Origin: Isotricha intestinalis
Lineage: Eukaryota; Ciliophora; Litostomatea; Vestibuliferida; Isotrichidae
DNA length: 49,228 nucleotides
Direction: 5' to 3'
NCBI GenBank assembly: GCA_023807065.1
Contig: JAJJLU010003583.1
Location: forward strand, 1 to 49,228
The notes below the pieces were generated by a model. It saw only the letters and a list, made by a program, of their open reading frames with translations. It searched no databases and was not told the DNA's origin. Position numbers and translations under genes: made by a program. The number at the start of each line of letters is the position of its first letter. Within the stretch, counting starts at the first letter, position 1. Positions 40,154-48,374 of this stretch are shown piece by piece.

Positions 40154-40999
40154 TTAACTATAAACAGATTGTGAAGGATGTTTAGGATGATTTCTTTGAA
40201 TAAAGCTCATAACTCTTTTAACACTTTGTAAATATTTTTTAGTAATATCATCATTAAGAATATAAGCAACTTGTGAATTATAAATTCGACTTCTTCCAGT
40301 TCTTTCATGTATACCAACCATAGTAACTCCCATAGGCCATGGAGCATCACCAATAGATAAATCAATATAATTATCATTTGCTCTAATATAATCTCTATCA
40401 ATACAAAAAACCATTATTTCAAATAATTTATCTAATATAAATTGAGGTACTGTTTTTTCTTTTAAATGAATTAATAATGTTTTGATATATCCTCTACATT
40501 GTTTATATATTCCTAATTTACTATGTAATTCATTTGTGTCTATTTTATTTTTTATTTCTTCTGAAAGAGATTTTTCCCATTCTATAAATGTTAAATGAAA
40601 CCAATTATATAATTCTTTGCATTTATATTCATTTGTATATTTCTCTACTTCTATTATTCTCTTTTTCTCATCATTATCTTTTATTTCTCTTATTATTTCT
40701 GAAGGATTTATATTTGATATAAATGTCTTCTCCTTTTTTATGTTCTCTTTTTCTTTTAAAAAATTCAATATTTCTTCTTCAAAAATTCCGTCTTTTCTTT
40801 CTTTTTCTTTTTTCTCATCTTCTGATATTTTTTGCTTTTTTATTGGAAATATTTTCTTTTTTATATATATTTGTTCTTCTTTGTTTTCTTTTAATTTTTC
40901 TTCTATTATATCTTTATATCTTATATAACCAACATCATTTGAATTATTTTTTCTTACTTTTTTTTTTAAAAATTCTAATTTTTGTTTTAATGAATTCAT
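40154..40999 (-). CDS. PRPF18: Pre-mRNA splicing factor Prp18
   Basis: 281 residues, shorter than the 342 of human PRPF18. Prp18 works in the second step of splicing, with Slu7, at the U5 snRNP. Matches: [18 protein letters not shown] corresponds to the family's SRQEVIRRLRERGEPIR block. [23 protein letters not shown] fits the core helix, and [28 protein letters not shown] is the invariant Prp18 loop ([24 protein letters not shown]), with [20 protein letters not shown] following. The N-terminal half is Lys/Glu-rich; the long insert between the two conserved blocks is shortened. Its presence fits a genome that still depends on tiny GT-AG introns. Confidence 0.95.
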   Translation of the reverse strand: [281 protein letters not shown]

Positions 41000-41026
41000 T
41001 TTTTAATTTATTTATTATTTAAAAAA

Positions 41027-42670
41027 TTAATCAAATAGTGAATTAAAAGTAAGGGAAAAATTAAAATTATTTTTTTCTAAATGAAATAATAGATTTTCAT
41101 TACTGTAATCTTTATTTGATAACTGATATTCATTTCTAAATTGTTTTAATAATTCAAATTTTTTATCAATGCCAATAATTAATTTAATTTTAATTTGGTC
41201 TCCATAAATAATATTTCCAACCATAAAATTTAAAAAAATATAATATTCACCAGATTTAAGTTCTTTTAAATTTTCAAACAAAATTAAACAATTTTGACTT
41301 TGATTAGTATTTAAAGGTTCAATATTATAAGGTTTACATTTTAAATTTGATTTTTCATCACATATTAATTTAGTATCTGTTTTATATTGATATTTACAAT
41401 TATTTGTTAATGTTATTGATACCAAAGTTTCTGAAGTATGAGCTTCTATTCTTTTTTCTATATAATTAGATCCTTTTATTTTATATGAAAATTCTATATT
41501 TTCATTTTCTTCTTCTTCAATTTTTTTTTTTGGAAGAGAATTGTTATTTATTCTATTATTATATTTTTCTATTACTTTATCTATTTTAATAAATGATTTA
41601 TGATTAAAATGTTTTTGTTTTTCGTTTAAAACATCATTATAACATTTTTCACATAAATTATAATCATTACAATTTTCACATTCATATCTAATTCCTAATA
41701 ATGGATTTTGATTACATATATTACATTGATATCCTTTATGAACTAATTTATTTTCTTTTTGATTTTTATCTTCTAAAGTTTGAATTTTATCATATTTATA
41801 AATTCTATTATTTTCTTCTGTTATTTTATAAAATTGCTCTTTTTGATTGTTTAAAAATGATTTATTTAATTCTAATGATTTATTTAAAATTGATTGTTGA
41901 AAATTTTGAAATTGATTTTCACAAAATCCTTTTAATTGATTCGACATTAATTGTAAATTTTCTTTATAGAATTCATTTATATCGTCTTTATTTTTTTTTA
42001 TTATTTCTATATTATTTTTATTATCTTCTTTTTTTTTCATTTTTAATTTTTCTTTTAAATCATCAATCAAATTATTCAATCTTATAATTTCTTTATTTTT
42101 TTCAAAATTGGAGTTTTCTATTGTTTCTAAATTTATTTTTAATTCTTGATTTTCTTTTTCAAGATTATTTATTTTTTCTTTTAATTCTATATTTTCTTGA
42201 TTTTCTTTTTCAAGATTATTTATTTTTTCTTTTAATTCTTTATTTTCTTTTTCAAGATTATTTATTTTTTCATTCAATTCTTTATTTTCTTTTTGATAAG
42301 TCAAAACAATATTATCATTATTTCCTTTAGTATATATAAAATTGTTTTGACTTTTAAAGTATGGAGTCTTAATTTCATTTAATTTTTTAAATTCATTCAT
42401 AACTTTATTTTGAAATGAATTTGTTATTTTTGCATCATTTAATTCATTAATAATAACTTTATATTTTTTATAATTTTTATAAAATACCAAATAATTACTT
42501 TCATTTAAAATTTCATAATGTTTTTGGTCTATAAAAGCAATTTCAAAATTTTTCCCTTTCAACTCAGCAATTTGACTGATAATGTGTTTTTTCAAATTCT
42601 CAAAATCCTGACTTAATTGTAATGTATATTTTCTCAATTTATATTCACCATAAAAAACTATCTTATTCAT
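41027..42670 (-). CDS. NBR1/p62-like selective autophagy receptor
   Basis: 547 residues. Order of parts: an N-terminal PB1-like domain (1-78, MNKIVFYGEYKLRKYTLQL onwards), coiled coil about 120-215 with tandem EKINNLEKEN units, a ZZ zinc finger about 316-366 (GYQCNICNQNPLLGIRYEC, CNDYNLCEKC, HFNHKSF), a beta-rich domain about 385-500 placed like the NBR1 FW domain, and a C-terminal UBA-like helix bundle (LLKQFRNEYQLSNKDYSNEN, FNFSLTFNSLFD). NBR1/p62 proteins tie ubiquitin-tagged cargo to Atg8 membranes. The ZZ ligands are complete. No clear LIR motif was identified. PB1, FW and UBA are calls from order and shape; ZZ is firm. Confidence 0.82.
   Translation of the reverse strand: MNKIVFYGEYKLRKYTLQLSQDFENLKKHIISQIAELKGKNFEIAFIDQKHYEILNESNYLVFYKNYKKYKVIINELNDAKITNSFQNKVMNEFKKLNEIKTPYFKSQNNFIYTKGNNDNIVLTYQKENKELNEKINNLEKENKELKEKINNLEKENQENIELKEKINNLEKENQELKINLETIENSNFEKNKEIIRLNNLIDDLKEKLKMKKKEDNKNNIEIIKKNKDDINEFYKENLQLMSNQLKGFCENQFQNFQQSILNKSLELNKSFLNNQKEQFYKITEENNRIYKYDKIQTLEDKNQKENKLVHKGYQCNICNQNPLLGIRYECENCNDYNLCEKCYNDVLNEKQKHFNHKSFIKIDKVIEKYNNRINNNSLPKKKIEEEENENIEFSYKIKGSNYIEKRIEAHTSETLVSITLTNNCKYQYKTDTKLICDEKSNLKCKPYNIEPLNTNQSQNCLILFENLKELKSGEYYIFLNFMVGNIIYGDQIKIKLIIGIDKKFELLKQFRNEYQLSNKDYSNENLLFHLEKNNFNFSLTFNSLFD
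42130..42296. repeat. In-frame 42/51-bp repeats encoding coiled-coil units
   Basis: Three and a half units of the DNA pattern that encodes KENKELKEKINNLE (14 residues), one expanded by three residues (QENIELKEK). Units are nearly identical at DNA level, indicating recent duplication within the NBR1-like gene. Confidence 0.8.
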
Positions 42671-42752
42671 TTAAAAATAATTAAATTAAATCCTTTTTTA
42701 GAAAGAAAAAAAAGTCCCTAAAAATAAAAAATAAAATAAAAAATTTAAAAAA

Positions 42753-43457
42753 ATGAAAAATATAATTTTTCAAATTTTTCTTTTAGAAAAAGTATTATCA
42801 TGGTATAGTCGTTGTGACAGAGAAGGAAAATGTTCAATAAGTGAAACAGAAGATGGAGAACAAATTTATTTACTTCCTGGTTATTTACCATTTTATCCAA
42901 CAACAACAGTAACTCCAATTCAAATTGATACGACAAAAACATCAAATCCTACAAATTTTTCTTTACAAATTTTAACTGGTTATCCAAAAAAAGGAATTTT
43001 AAAAAAAAGCAAATTTAATTATGAATGTATAAATGGTTTAGATGAATGTGTTAATTCTTGTTGTTTAGATGGATTTTGTAAAGGAACTAAATATCAATGT
43101 AATATAAAATTAGATGAAGTTGAACTTATTTACATTTTAACTTGTTGTATTTTTGCAGGTGCTATTCTTTTTTATGGTATTTTTTATTTTATTCTTGGAT
43201 GTAATTATAATAAATTAGTTGAGAAAGATAATATTGAAAAAGAAAAAGCTGGTTATGGAGGAAATATTGAAAATGTTCATAATGAAAAGGATGATGATGA
43301 TGATGAAGAAATTGACCATAAAAATATTTCTCATGGAACAGTTCAAGAAGAAAATTCAATTCAAAATGATAGTAATTATTATAATAATCAAGATAAAATT
43401 GATAAAGCTGTTAGAAATATTAATAAAGTTCATAAAAAGTATGATATTGAAAAATAA
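42753..43457 (+). CDS. Cys-rich single-pass membrane protein
   Basis: 234 residues, not recognised. Signal peptide MKNIIFQIFLLEKVLSW, an ectodomain of about 110 residues with eight cysteines (21, 27, 92, 99, 103, 104, 109, 116; the last group CVNSCCLDGFCKG is compact, as in small disulphide knots), a Thr/Pro stretch LPFYPTTTVTPI, one transmembrane helix about 125-149, and an acidic cytoplasmic tail with DDDDDEE and Asn repeats. Topology is type I. It begins 82 bp from the divergent NBR1-like gene. A surface receptor or adhesion role is possible but not shown. Confidence 0.82.
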   Translation: MKNIIFQIFLLEKVLSWYSRCDREGKCSISETEDGEQIYLLPGYLPFYPTTTVTPIQIDTTKTSNPTNFSLQILTGYPKKGILKKSKFNYECINGLDECVNSCCLDGFCKGTKYQCNIKLDEVELIYILTCCIFAGAILFYGIFYFILGCNYNKLVEKDNIEKEKAGYGGNIENVHNEKDDDDDEEIDHKNISHGTVQEENSIQNDSNYYNNQDKIDKAVRNINKVHKKYDIEK

Positions 43458-43634
43458 ATTATTTTTATATTTATTTTTTTTTTATTTTGTTATTATAAAA
43501 AAATAATTTTGAAAGTTTAATTATATGTTTTTTTTTATTTTATTTTTATTATTTATCAAATATACAATCTTATAATTAATAAATATTTATTATTATAAAT
43601 AAATATTTATTATTTTAAATAAATAATAATAAAA

Positions 43635-43952
43635 ATGAGTAATTTATACTATCAAAATTATAATTTCATTGATTTTAATTCTCAAATAGCGACTTCAATT
43701 TCATCAAATTCACATAATAAAAATTCTTTAAATCAAAAAAATTCAAAATTGCTGAAACAAAAAAGAGGAAGAAACAAAAATGATAAACATGAATATGATT
43801 CAATTAATCAATATTCTATAGAAGATTATTTTGATTGTTATAATAATTATGATGATTATGATTATTCTCAAAAATCTTCTACTTTATATCATAAAGAAAA
43901 TATTGATTTTGAAAAATTAAAAGAAGATTTAATGCCGAAAAAAAATATATAA
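43635..43952 (+). CDS. Unknown small Asn/Asp/Tyr-rich protein
   Basis: 105 residues, not recognised. Start context AAAAATGAG. A basic patch KLLKQKRGRNKNDKHEYD (about 38-55) is followed by an acidic Tyr/Asp stretch (NNYDDYDYSQKSS) and a charged end. The frame is too long to be a chance product in this composition, and codons look like other genes. No domain or targeting signal is seen beyond a possible nuclear signal KRGRNKN. Confidence 0.6.
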   Translation: MSNLYYQNYNFIDFNSQIATSISSNSHNKNSLNQKNSKLLKQKRGRNKNDKHEYDSINQYSIEDYFDCYNNYDDYDYSQKSSTLYHKENIDFEKLKEDLMPKKNI

Positions 43953-44308
43953 ATTTTTCCTTTAACATTGCTATTTTAAAAAATGTATTTTATTTTATTT
44001 TTGAAATTACTTTTAATAATTTATAAAATAAAAAATTGAATAAAAATCAGAATAAAAAGATTTTTAGATTTCTATTTACTTATAAAATTTTTTATTAGAT
44101 TCATAAATTTTTAATTAAGAATTATTCGGTTAATTTATATGAAAAAAGATTTTTATAATTAAATTAAAAATTAAGGATGACTATTTTTTTATAATACGAC
44201 AATTTTTTTATTAATTATTATTTTATAAAAAAATATTTATTAAAAATTGAAGTATATATATTTTATTTTATTTAATAAAAATTATAAAAAACTATAGATA
44301 TTGAAAAA
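43953..44308. other. Intergenic region, promoter of the VHS gene
   Basis: 356 bp between two plus-strand genes. AT-rich, with ATATATATT near 44252. No open frame with a good start and no RNA gene was recognised. Confidence 0.5.
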
Positions 44309-46381
44309 ATGTCGTGTCAAAATTCAATATTTTCATTTACAAATTTATTGTTAAATGGAGGAAAAGATGAAAAAGATTGGATTACTTTATTAAAAGATAT
44401 AGAAAGTGAAGAAGATACAACAGAATTCATAAAAAATATTCAAAATGATATTACAACTAATTCAAATAATGAATTATTTTTTGATATTATTGATTTTATT
44501 GTTGATAATTGTTCTGATAAAACAATAAAATTAATAGCTGAAGATAATTTCTTATATGATTTTATTTCCCCTCTTAAAAATAATGTTATTGTTCAAGTTC
44601 AAATGAAAATTATATATTTAATTCAAAAATGGTCAAATAAAGTAAATTATCCTAATTTTAAGGCTAAATATGAATTTTTAAAAAGTAATGGTATAGTTTT
44701 TCCTCAAAGTGATTTTAAAATGGATACCTATAATAAATATGTAAAAAATCCTATTAATATAAATCAAAATAATAATAATATGAATAATCCATCAAATGAT
44801 TTATTCCCTAAAAGTAATGATAATCCTAATGATTTATTCCCTAAAAGTAATAATAATCCTAATGATTTATTCCCTAAAAGTAATAATAATCCTAATGATT
44901 TATTCCCTAAAGGTAATAATAATCCATCAAATGATTTATTCCCTAAAGGTAATAATAATCCATCAAATGATTTATTCCCTAAAAGTAACTCTGAAGATTT
45001 ATTTCCAAAAAATCAAAATGATAATTTATTTCCCAAAAATAATTCAAATGATTTATTTCCAAAAAATAATTCAGAAAATTTATTTTCAGATAATAATATA
45101 AATAATAATAATTTATTTCCTGGGAATAATAATAATAATATCTTTCCAAAAAATGATAATCAAGAAAATACCCAATTTCATGACATTAATCAATTTGATA
45201 TAAATCAAATAAACTATGGAAATAATTTCCCACCTCAAAATAATAATCAAGCTTTTAATAATAATAATAATCCTTTTGAAAATAAGAATAATAATCCTTT
45301 TGAAAATAATAATAATAATCAATCTAATAAAAATAATCAATTTAATTATAATAATCCATTTGGAGGTAATAATAATAACCAATTTTCAAATAATTCTTTC
45401 CAAAACAATAATCAATTTTCCCAAAACCCTTATATGAATCAATTAGGAAATCCCTATGTTCAAAATCAATCAAATAATCCAAAAAGTTTAGGAATGAACA
45501 TGAATCAATTTGGAAACAATAATAATTTTGGCATGAATCAAAATAATTTTAATAATCCTAAACAATTATCATATAGTTATAATGATATATTTAATGATAA
45601 TTCTAAAATAGAAAATCCTTATATGAATCAAAATAACAATTTTAATGATAATAATTTTGGAAATTCTTATATGAATTCAAATAATTATAATTATTCAACA
45701 AATAATTTTTCAGGAGGAGATATTTTAAATCAACCAGAATTAATAAAAAAAAATTGGAGAGAAAAATTATCAACATATAATAATTATATAAATCAAGGTA
45801 AATTTACTTATAATTCAGAAAAATTAAAAGAAGGAGTAAATGAAATAATAGATAATTTATCTCCAATGGAAAATTTAATAGCAAAATTTTCAATGATGAA
45901 TGATAATCAAGCAAGAAGAGATATGGTAAATATAAGAAATGATATGGAACAAACATTATATAGATATGATAATTTAATGAAAGGAAAAAAAGTAGAACCT
46001 TTTCACAGTGCTTTTGATGGTAATAGTAGAAGATATGAATTTAATCCAAAAACTTTTTATTCTAAAAGTAATTATACAGGTTACAATAGTTTTGATCATG
46101 AAAGTAAACTTGAAACTACTATGGATAAAATTAAATCTGGAGTTTTTAAAATTGGAAGTGTTATAAAAGAAAAAACTATTGATGGATATGATTTTATTAA
46201 AGAAAAAATCACTGGAGAAGAATCGAATAGAAGAAATAATAATAATCAATATTATAGTTATGGAATTGGGAATAATAATAATCAAGATCAAACTAATACT
46301 TATAGTAATTATAATAATAATAATAATTATGGAGGTGGATATGGACAACAAAATACTTATAGTAATTATCATAATTATTAA
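44309..46381 (+). CDS. VHS/GAT-type endosomal adaptor with LFPK and NPF repeats
   Basis: 690 residues. N-terminal VHS domain about 5-145: LFFDIIDFIVDNCSD, DFISPLKNNVIVQVQMKIIYLIQKWSNK and YEFLKSNGIVFPQ match the end of VHS folds (IQEWAD...YRMLKRKGYEFP). VHS proteins of the TOM1/GGA/ESCRT-0 type sort ubiquitinated or clathrin-borne cargo. A low-complexity region follows with about a dozen LFPK/LFP motifs, then three NPF motifs (EH-domain ligands) near 325-350. A GAT-like helical module (about 475-560: WREKLSTYNNYINQGKF, DNLSPMENLIAKFSMMND) comes next, then an amphipathic stretch IKEKTIDGYDFIKEKITG and an Asn/Tyr-rich tail. VHS is a good call, GAT moderate. Confidence 0.82.
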   Translation: MSCQNSIFSFTNLLLNGGKDEKDWITLLKDIESEEDTTEFIKNIQNDITTNSNNELFFDIIDFIVDNCSDKTIKLIAEDNFLYDFISPLKNNVIVQVQMKIIYLIQKWSNKVNYPNFKAKYEFLKSNGIVFPQSDFKMDTYNKYVKNPININQNNNNMNNPSNDLFPKSNDNPNDLFPKSNNNPNDLFPKSNNNPNDLFPKGNNNPSNDLFPKGNNNPSNDLFPKSNSEDLFPKNQNDNLFPKNNSNDLFPKNNSENLFSDNNINNNNLFPGNNNNNIFPKNDNQENTQFHDINQFDINQINYGNNFPPQNNNQAFNNNNNPFENKNNNPFENNNNNQSNKNNQFNYNNPFGGNNNNQFSNNSFQNNNQFSQNPYMNQLGNPYVQNQSNNPKSLGMNMNQFGNNNNFGMNQNNFNNPKQLSYSYNDIFNDNSKIENPYMNQNNNFNDNNFGNSYMNSNNYNYSTNNFSGGDILNQPELIKKNWREKLSTYNNYINQGKFTYNSEKLKEGVNEIIDNLSPMENLIAKFSMMNDNQARRDMVNIRNDMEQTLYRYDNLMKGKKVEPFHSAFDGNSRRYEFNPKTFYSKSNYTGYNSFDHESKLETTMDKIKSGVFKIGSVIKEKTIDGYDFIKEKITGEESNRRNNNNQYYSYGIGNNNNQDQTNTYSNYNNNNNYGGGYGQQNTYSNYHNY
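44795..44995 (+). repeat. 33/36-bp tandem repeats encoding NDLFPKSNNNP
   Basis: Units start at 44795, 44828, 44861, 44894, 44930 and 44966 (three of 33 bp, two of 36 bp, one partial), nearly identical in DNA. More degenerate LFPK copies continue to about 45150. In-frame in the VHS adaptor gene; likely to vary in copy number. Confidence 0.88.
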
Positions 46382-46480
46382 AAGTTTTTTGAGTTTTTAG
46401 AATTTTTTATTTTAAAAAATTAGAAATATAATATTTTTTGTTTAATTTTTAATTTTTTTTAAGTTAAAATATATCAGATA

Positions 46481-46713
46481 CTATTTTATCTTATCAAATA
46501 TATTAATTAAATCTAAAATTGTTTCCTTAGAATCAGGAAGTATAATTTTTGTTTCTGAGTTTATAGAAATTAATAAATATATATTTGTTACAAAAAAATA
46601 ATTTGAAAAAAAGTAATAATTTATTGCTGTCAAATAAATTTCTTGTTCGTTAAATAAAAAATTTATTTCTTAAAAACAATTAAATTAAAAAATTTTTAAT
46701 ATATTTTACTCAT
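46481..46713 (-). CDS. Candidate 63-residue gene downstream of the Rab gene
   Basis: Proposed CDS on the minus strand: ATGA at 46713..46710, a 41-base GT-AG intron (46709..46669), then 46668..46481, ending in TAG. The product starts MKINFLFNEQEIYL and ends PDSKETILDLINIFDKIK. The long second exon has coding-like composition (Glu, Asp, Ser, Thr, Pro) for 62 codons but no ATG of its own. The proposed first exon overlaps the last bases of the Rab32-like gene, which is unusual. Frames of this length can also occur by chance here. Function unknown. Confidence 0.27.
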
Positions 46714-47588
46714 TTTCTTTTTTTTCTTCTTCACTGTTAATGTTAGTAGAATTAGAATTTCCACTAATTTTTTCTTTAGTATTTTTATTTTCTAAATTTA
46801 ATTTATTAAGATTAGCACAACAATTAGTTTGTTCTAATTTCTTTAAAGTTTCTTTAGCATTTTCTAAATTTTTAGAACTTAAAATAATTTGATTCTTATT
46901 ATTTTCATCTTCATCATTATCTTCATTAAAATCACTTTTAACATTTTCTTTAACACTATCATTAATATTACTTTCAGAAATATTTTTTTTTTGTTCACTT
47001 TTTTTTTTTTTCATCTCATTGATTTTATCAACAATATATCCAATAAAAAAATCCATAGTTTCATTAACCCCAATATTTTTTTTAACACTAGTTCTAAAGG
47101 ATTTAACAAAATTATTTTTCAAAGCAAAATCTTTTAAAGAAGCATCATTTTTTGCATCATTTTCATTAACTAAATCAATTTTATTTTGTACTAAAATACA
47201 AGGCAAAGAAGAGCCATCTTTAAATTTTTCATTTTCTTCAATTGCACTTTTCCATTTTAAAGTTCTAAATTTTTATTATTAAAAAAAATTACTCATCTAA
47301 AGATCTTTTATCAGTTATATCACAAAATATAATACATCCATGTGCATTTTTTGATAATATTTTTATCATTCCTATATATCTATCTTGTCCTCCTATATCC
47401 CATATTTGAGTTTTATAATATTCATTTTTATATTCTGCTATTTTATAATTAAAATCTGTATTTATTGTTGCTTTGTATTCATCTGGAAATTCATTCTTTA
47501 ACCACATCCTACAAAATGATGTTTTCCCTGTGTTATATTTTCCTACTAAAATAATTTTTAAATCTAATTTTGTTTTTTTCATTTTCAT
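46706..47588 (-). CDS. Rab32/38-like small GTPase with unusual C-terminus
   Basis: Spliced CDS complement(join(46706..47264, 47293..47588)), 284 residues. P-loop GKYNTGKTS (16-24), switch I YKATINTDFNYKI (Rab32: YRATIGVDFALKV), switch II WDIGGQDRYIGM, NKIDL (126-130) and TSVKKN as the G5 region. LKWKSAIEENEKFKDGSSLPCILVQNKID, which spans the spliced part, is typical of the Rab32/38 group (lysosome-related organelles and mitochondria contacts). Oddities: IGGQD instead of the Rab AGQE, and a Cys pair (247-248) followed by 36 more residues, so no terminal prenylation motif. Its start lies 275 bp from uL11, transcribed the other way. Rab32 grouping is good. Confidence 0.88.
47265..47292 (-). other. 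28-base GT-AG intron
   Basis: On the minus strand begins GTAATTTTTTTT and ends AAATTTAG, phase 2, length 3n+1. Removing it joins SLDE to TLKWKSAIEE and links both halves of the Rab fold. Confidence 0.85.
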
Positions 47589-47863
47589 TTTTTTTTTTAT
47601 TATTTATTTTTATTAATGTAAAGATATTTTATTGTTTTTTTTATTTATATTTTTTATATTTTTATTTAAATTTTGATTTAAATAAAACAATATAAAAAAT
47701 ATAAAAAGAAAAATCCAAAATTATTCATAAATTCCTTAAATTCAATTATAATAAATAAGTATATTTCTTAAATTTCTTTTTAAAAAAAAATAAATTTAAT
47801 TATTAAAATAATTATTTAAAATAAAAATAAATAATTAATATCATTTATATCTAAAAAAAAGTA

Positions 47864-48374
47864 ATGTCAAAGAAAGGAGGAAAGCCAATAGTAAGTGATG
47901 AGATGAAATATGTATCAATGAAAGTGGTAGGAGGAGAGGCACCATCAAAATGCAGTATTATCATCTAAATTATCTCCATATGGATGTAATCCAAAGAAAG
48001 CAGGAGAAACAATATTAAAAGGAACAAAAGAATATACAAATATAAGAATATATGTAAAATTAAGTATTCAATCTCGTGAAATAAAAACTATAGAAGTCTT
48101 TCCTACTTGTTCAGCTTATATTATAAAAGCTCTTAAAGAACCTGTTAGACAAAGAAGAAAAGTTAAAGGTGCTGTATATCAACATAAAGGAAATTTAACT
48201 TTGGAACAAATCAAAACTATCGCTAAAAATATGACTGAAAAATCTCTTAGTCGAGAATTAAAAGGTACTGTTAAAGAAGTTCTTGGTACTTGTGTTGCTG
48301 TTGGTATTACTGTTGATGGAAAATCACCTAAAGATGTTCAGAAAGAAATTGATGAAGGAAAACATGTTATTTAA
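47864..48374 (+). CDS. RPL12: Ribosomal protein uL11 (RPL12) with a one-base frame break
   Basis: Large-subunit protein uL11 at the GTPase-associated centre. The first 31 codons give MSKKGGKPIVSDEMKYVSMK, then VVGGEAPSKCS; the frame then stops at TAA 47966. From 47958 a second frame continues LSSKLSPYGCNPKKAGETI and runs to the TAA at 48372, matching uL11 to its end (CSAYIIKALKEPVRQRRK, SLSRELKGTVKEVLGTCVAV). Aligned to RPL12, the two parts meet without missing residues, with exactly one extra base at about 47957. No GT-AG intron explains it. Skipping one base gives 169 residues. A sequence error, a new mutation or +1 frameshifting are all possible. It runs convergently to alpha-tubulin. Confidence 0.9.

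Noticed and set aside
42121..42330. Plus-strand ORF over the NBR1-like coiled-coil repeats
   Set aside because: It is the antisense shadow of the repeat; Leu/Phe-only composition.
47950..47972. Euplotes-type +1 frameshifting as an explanation for uL11
   Set aside because: The site is ATC-TAA, not a Lys slippery codon, and no other intact gene in the window needs such an event. Kept only as one option in the finding.
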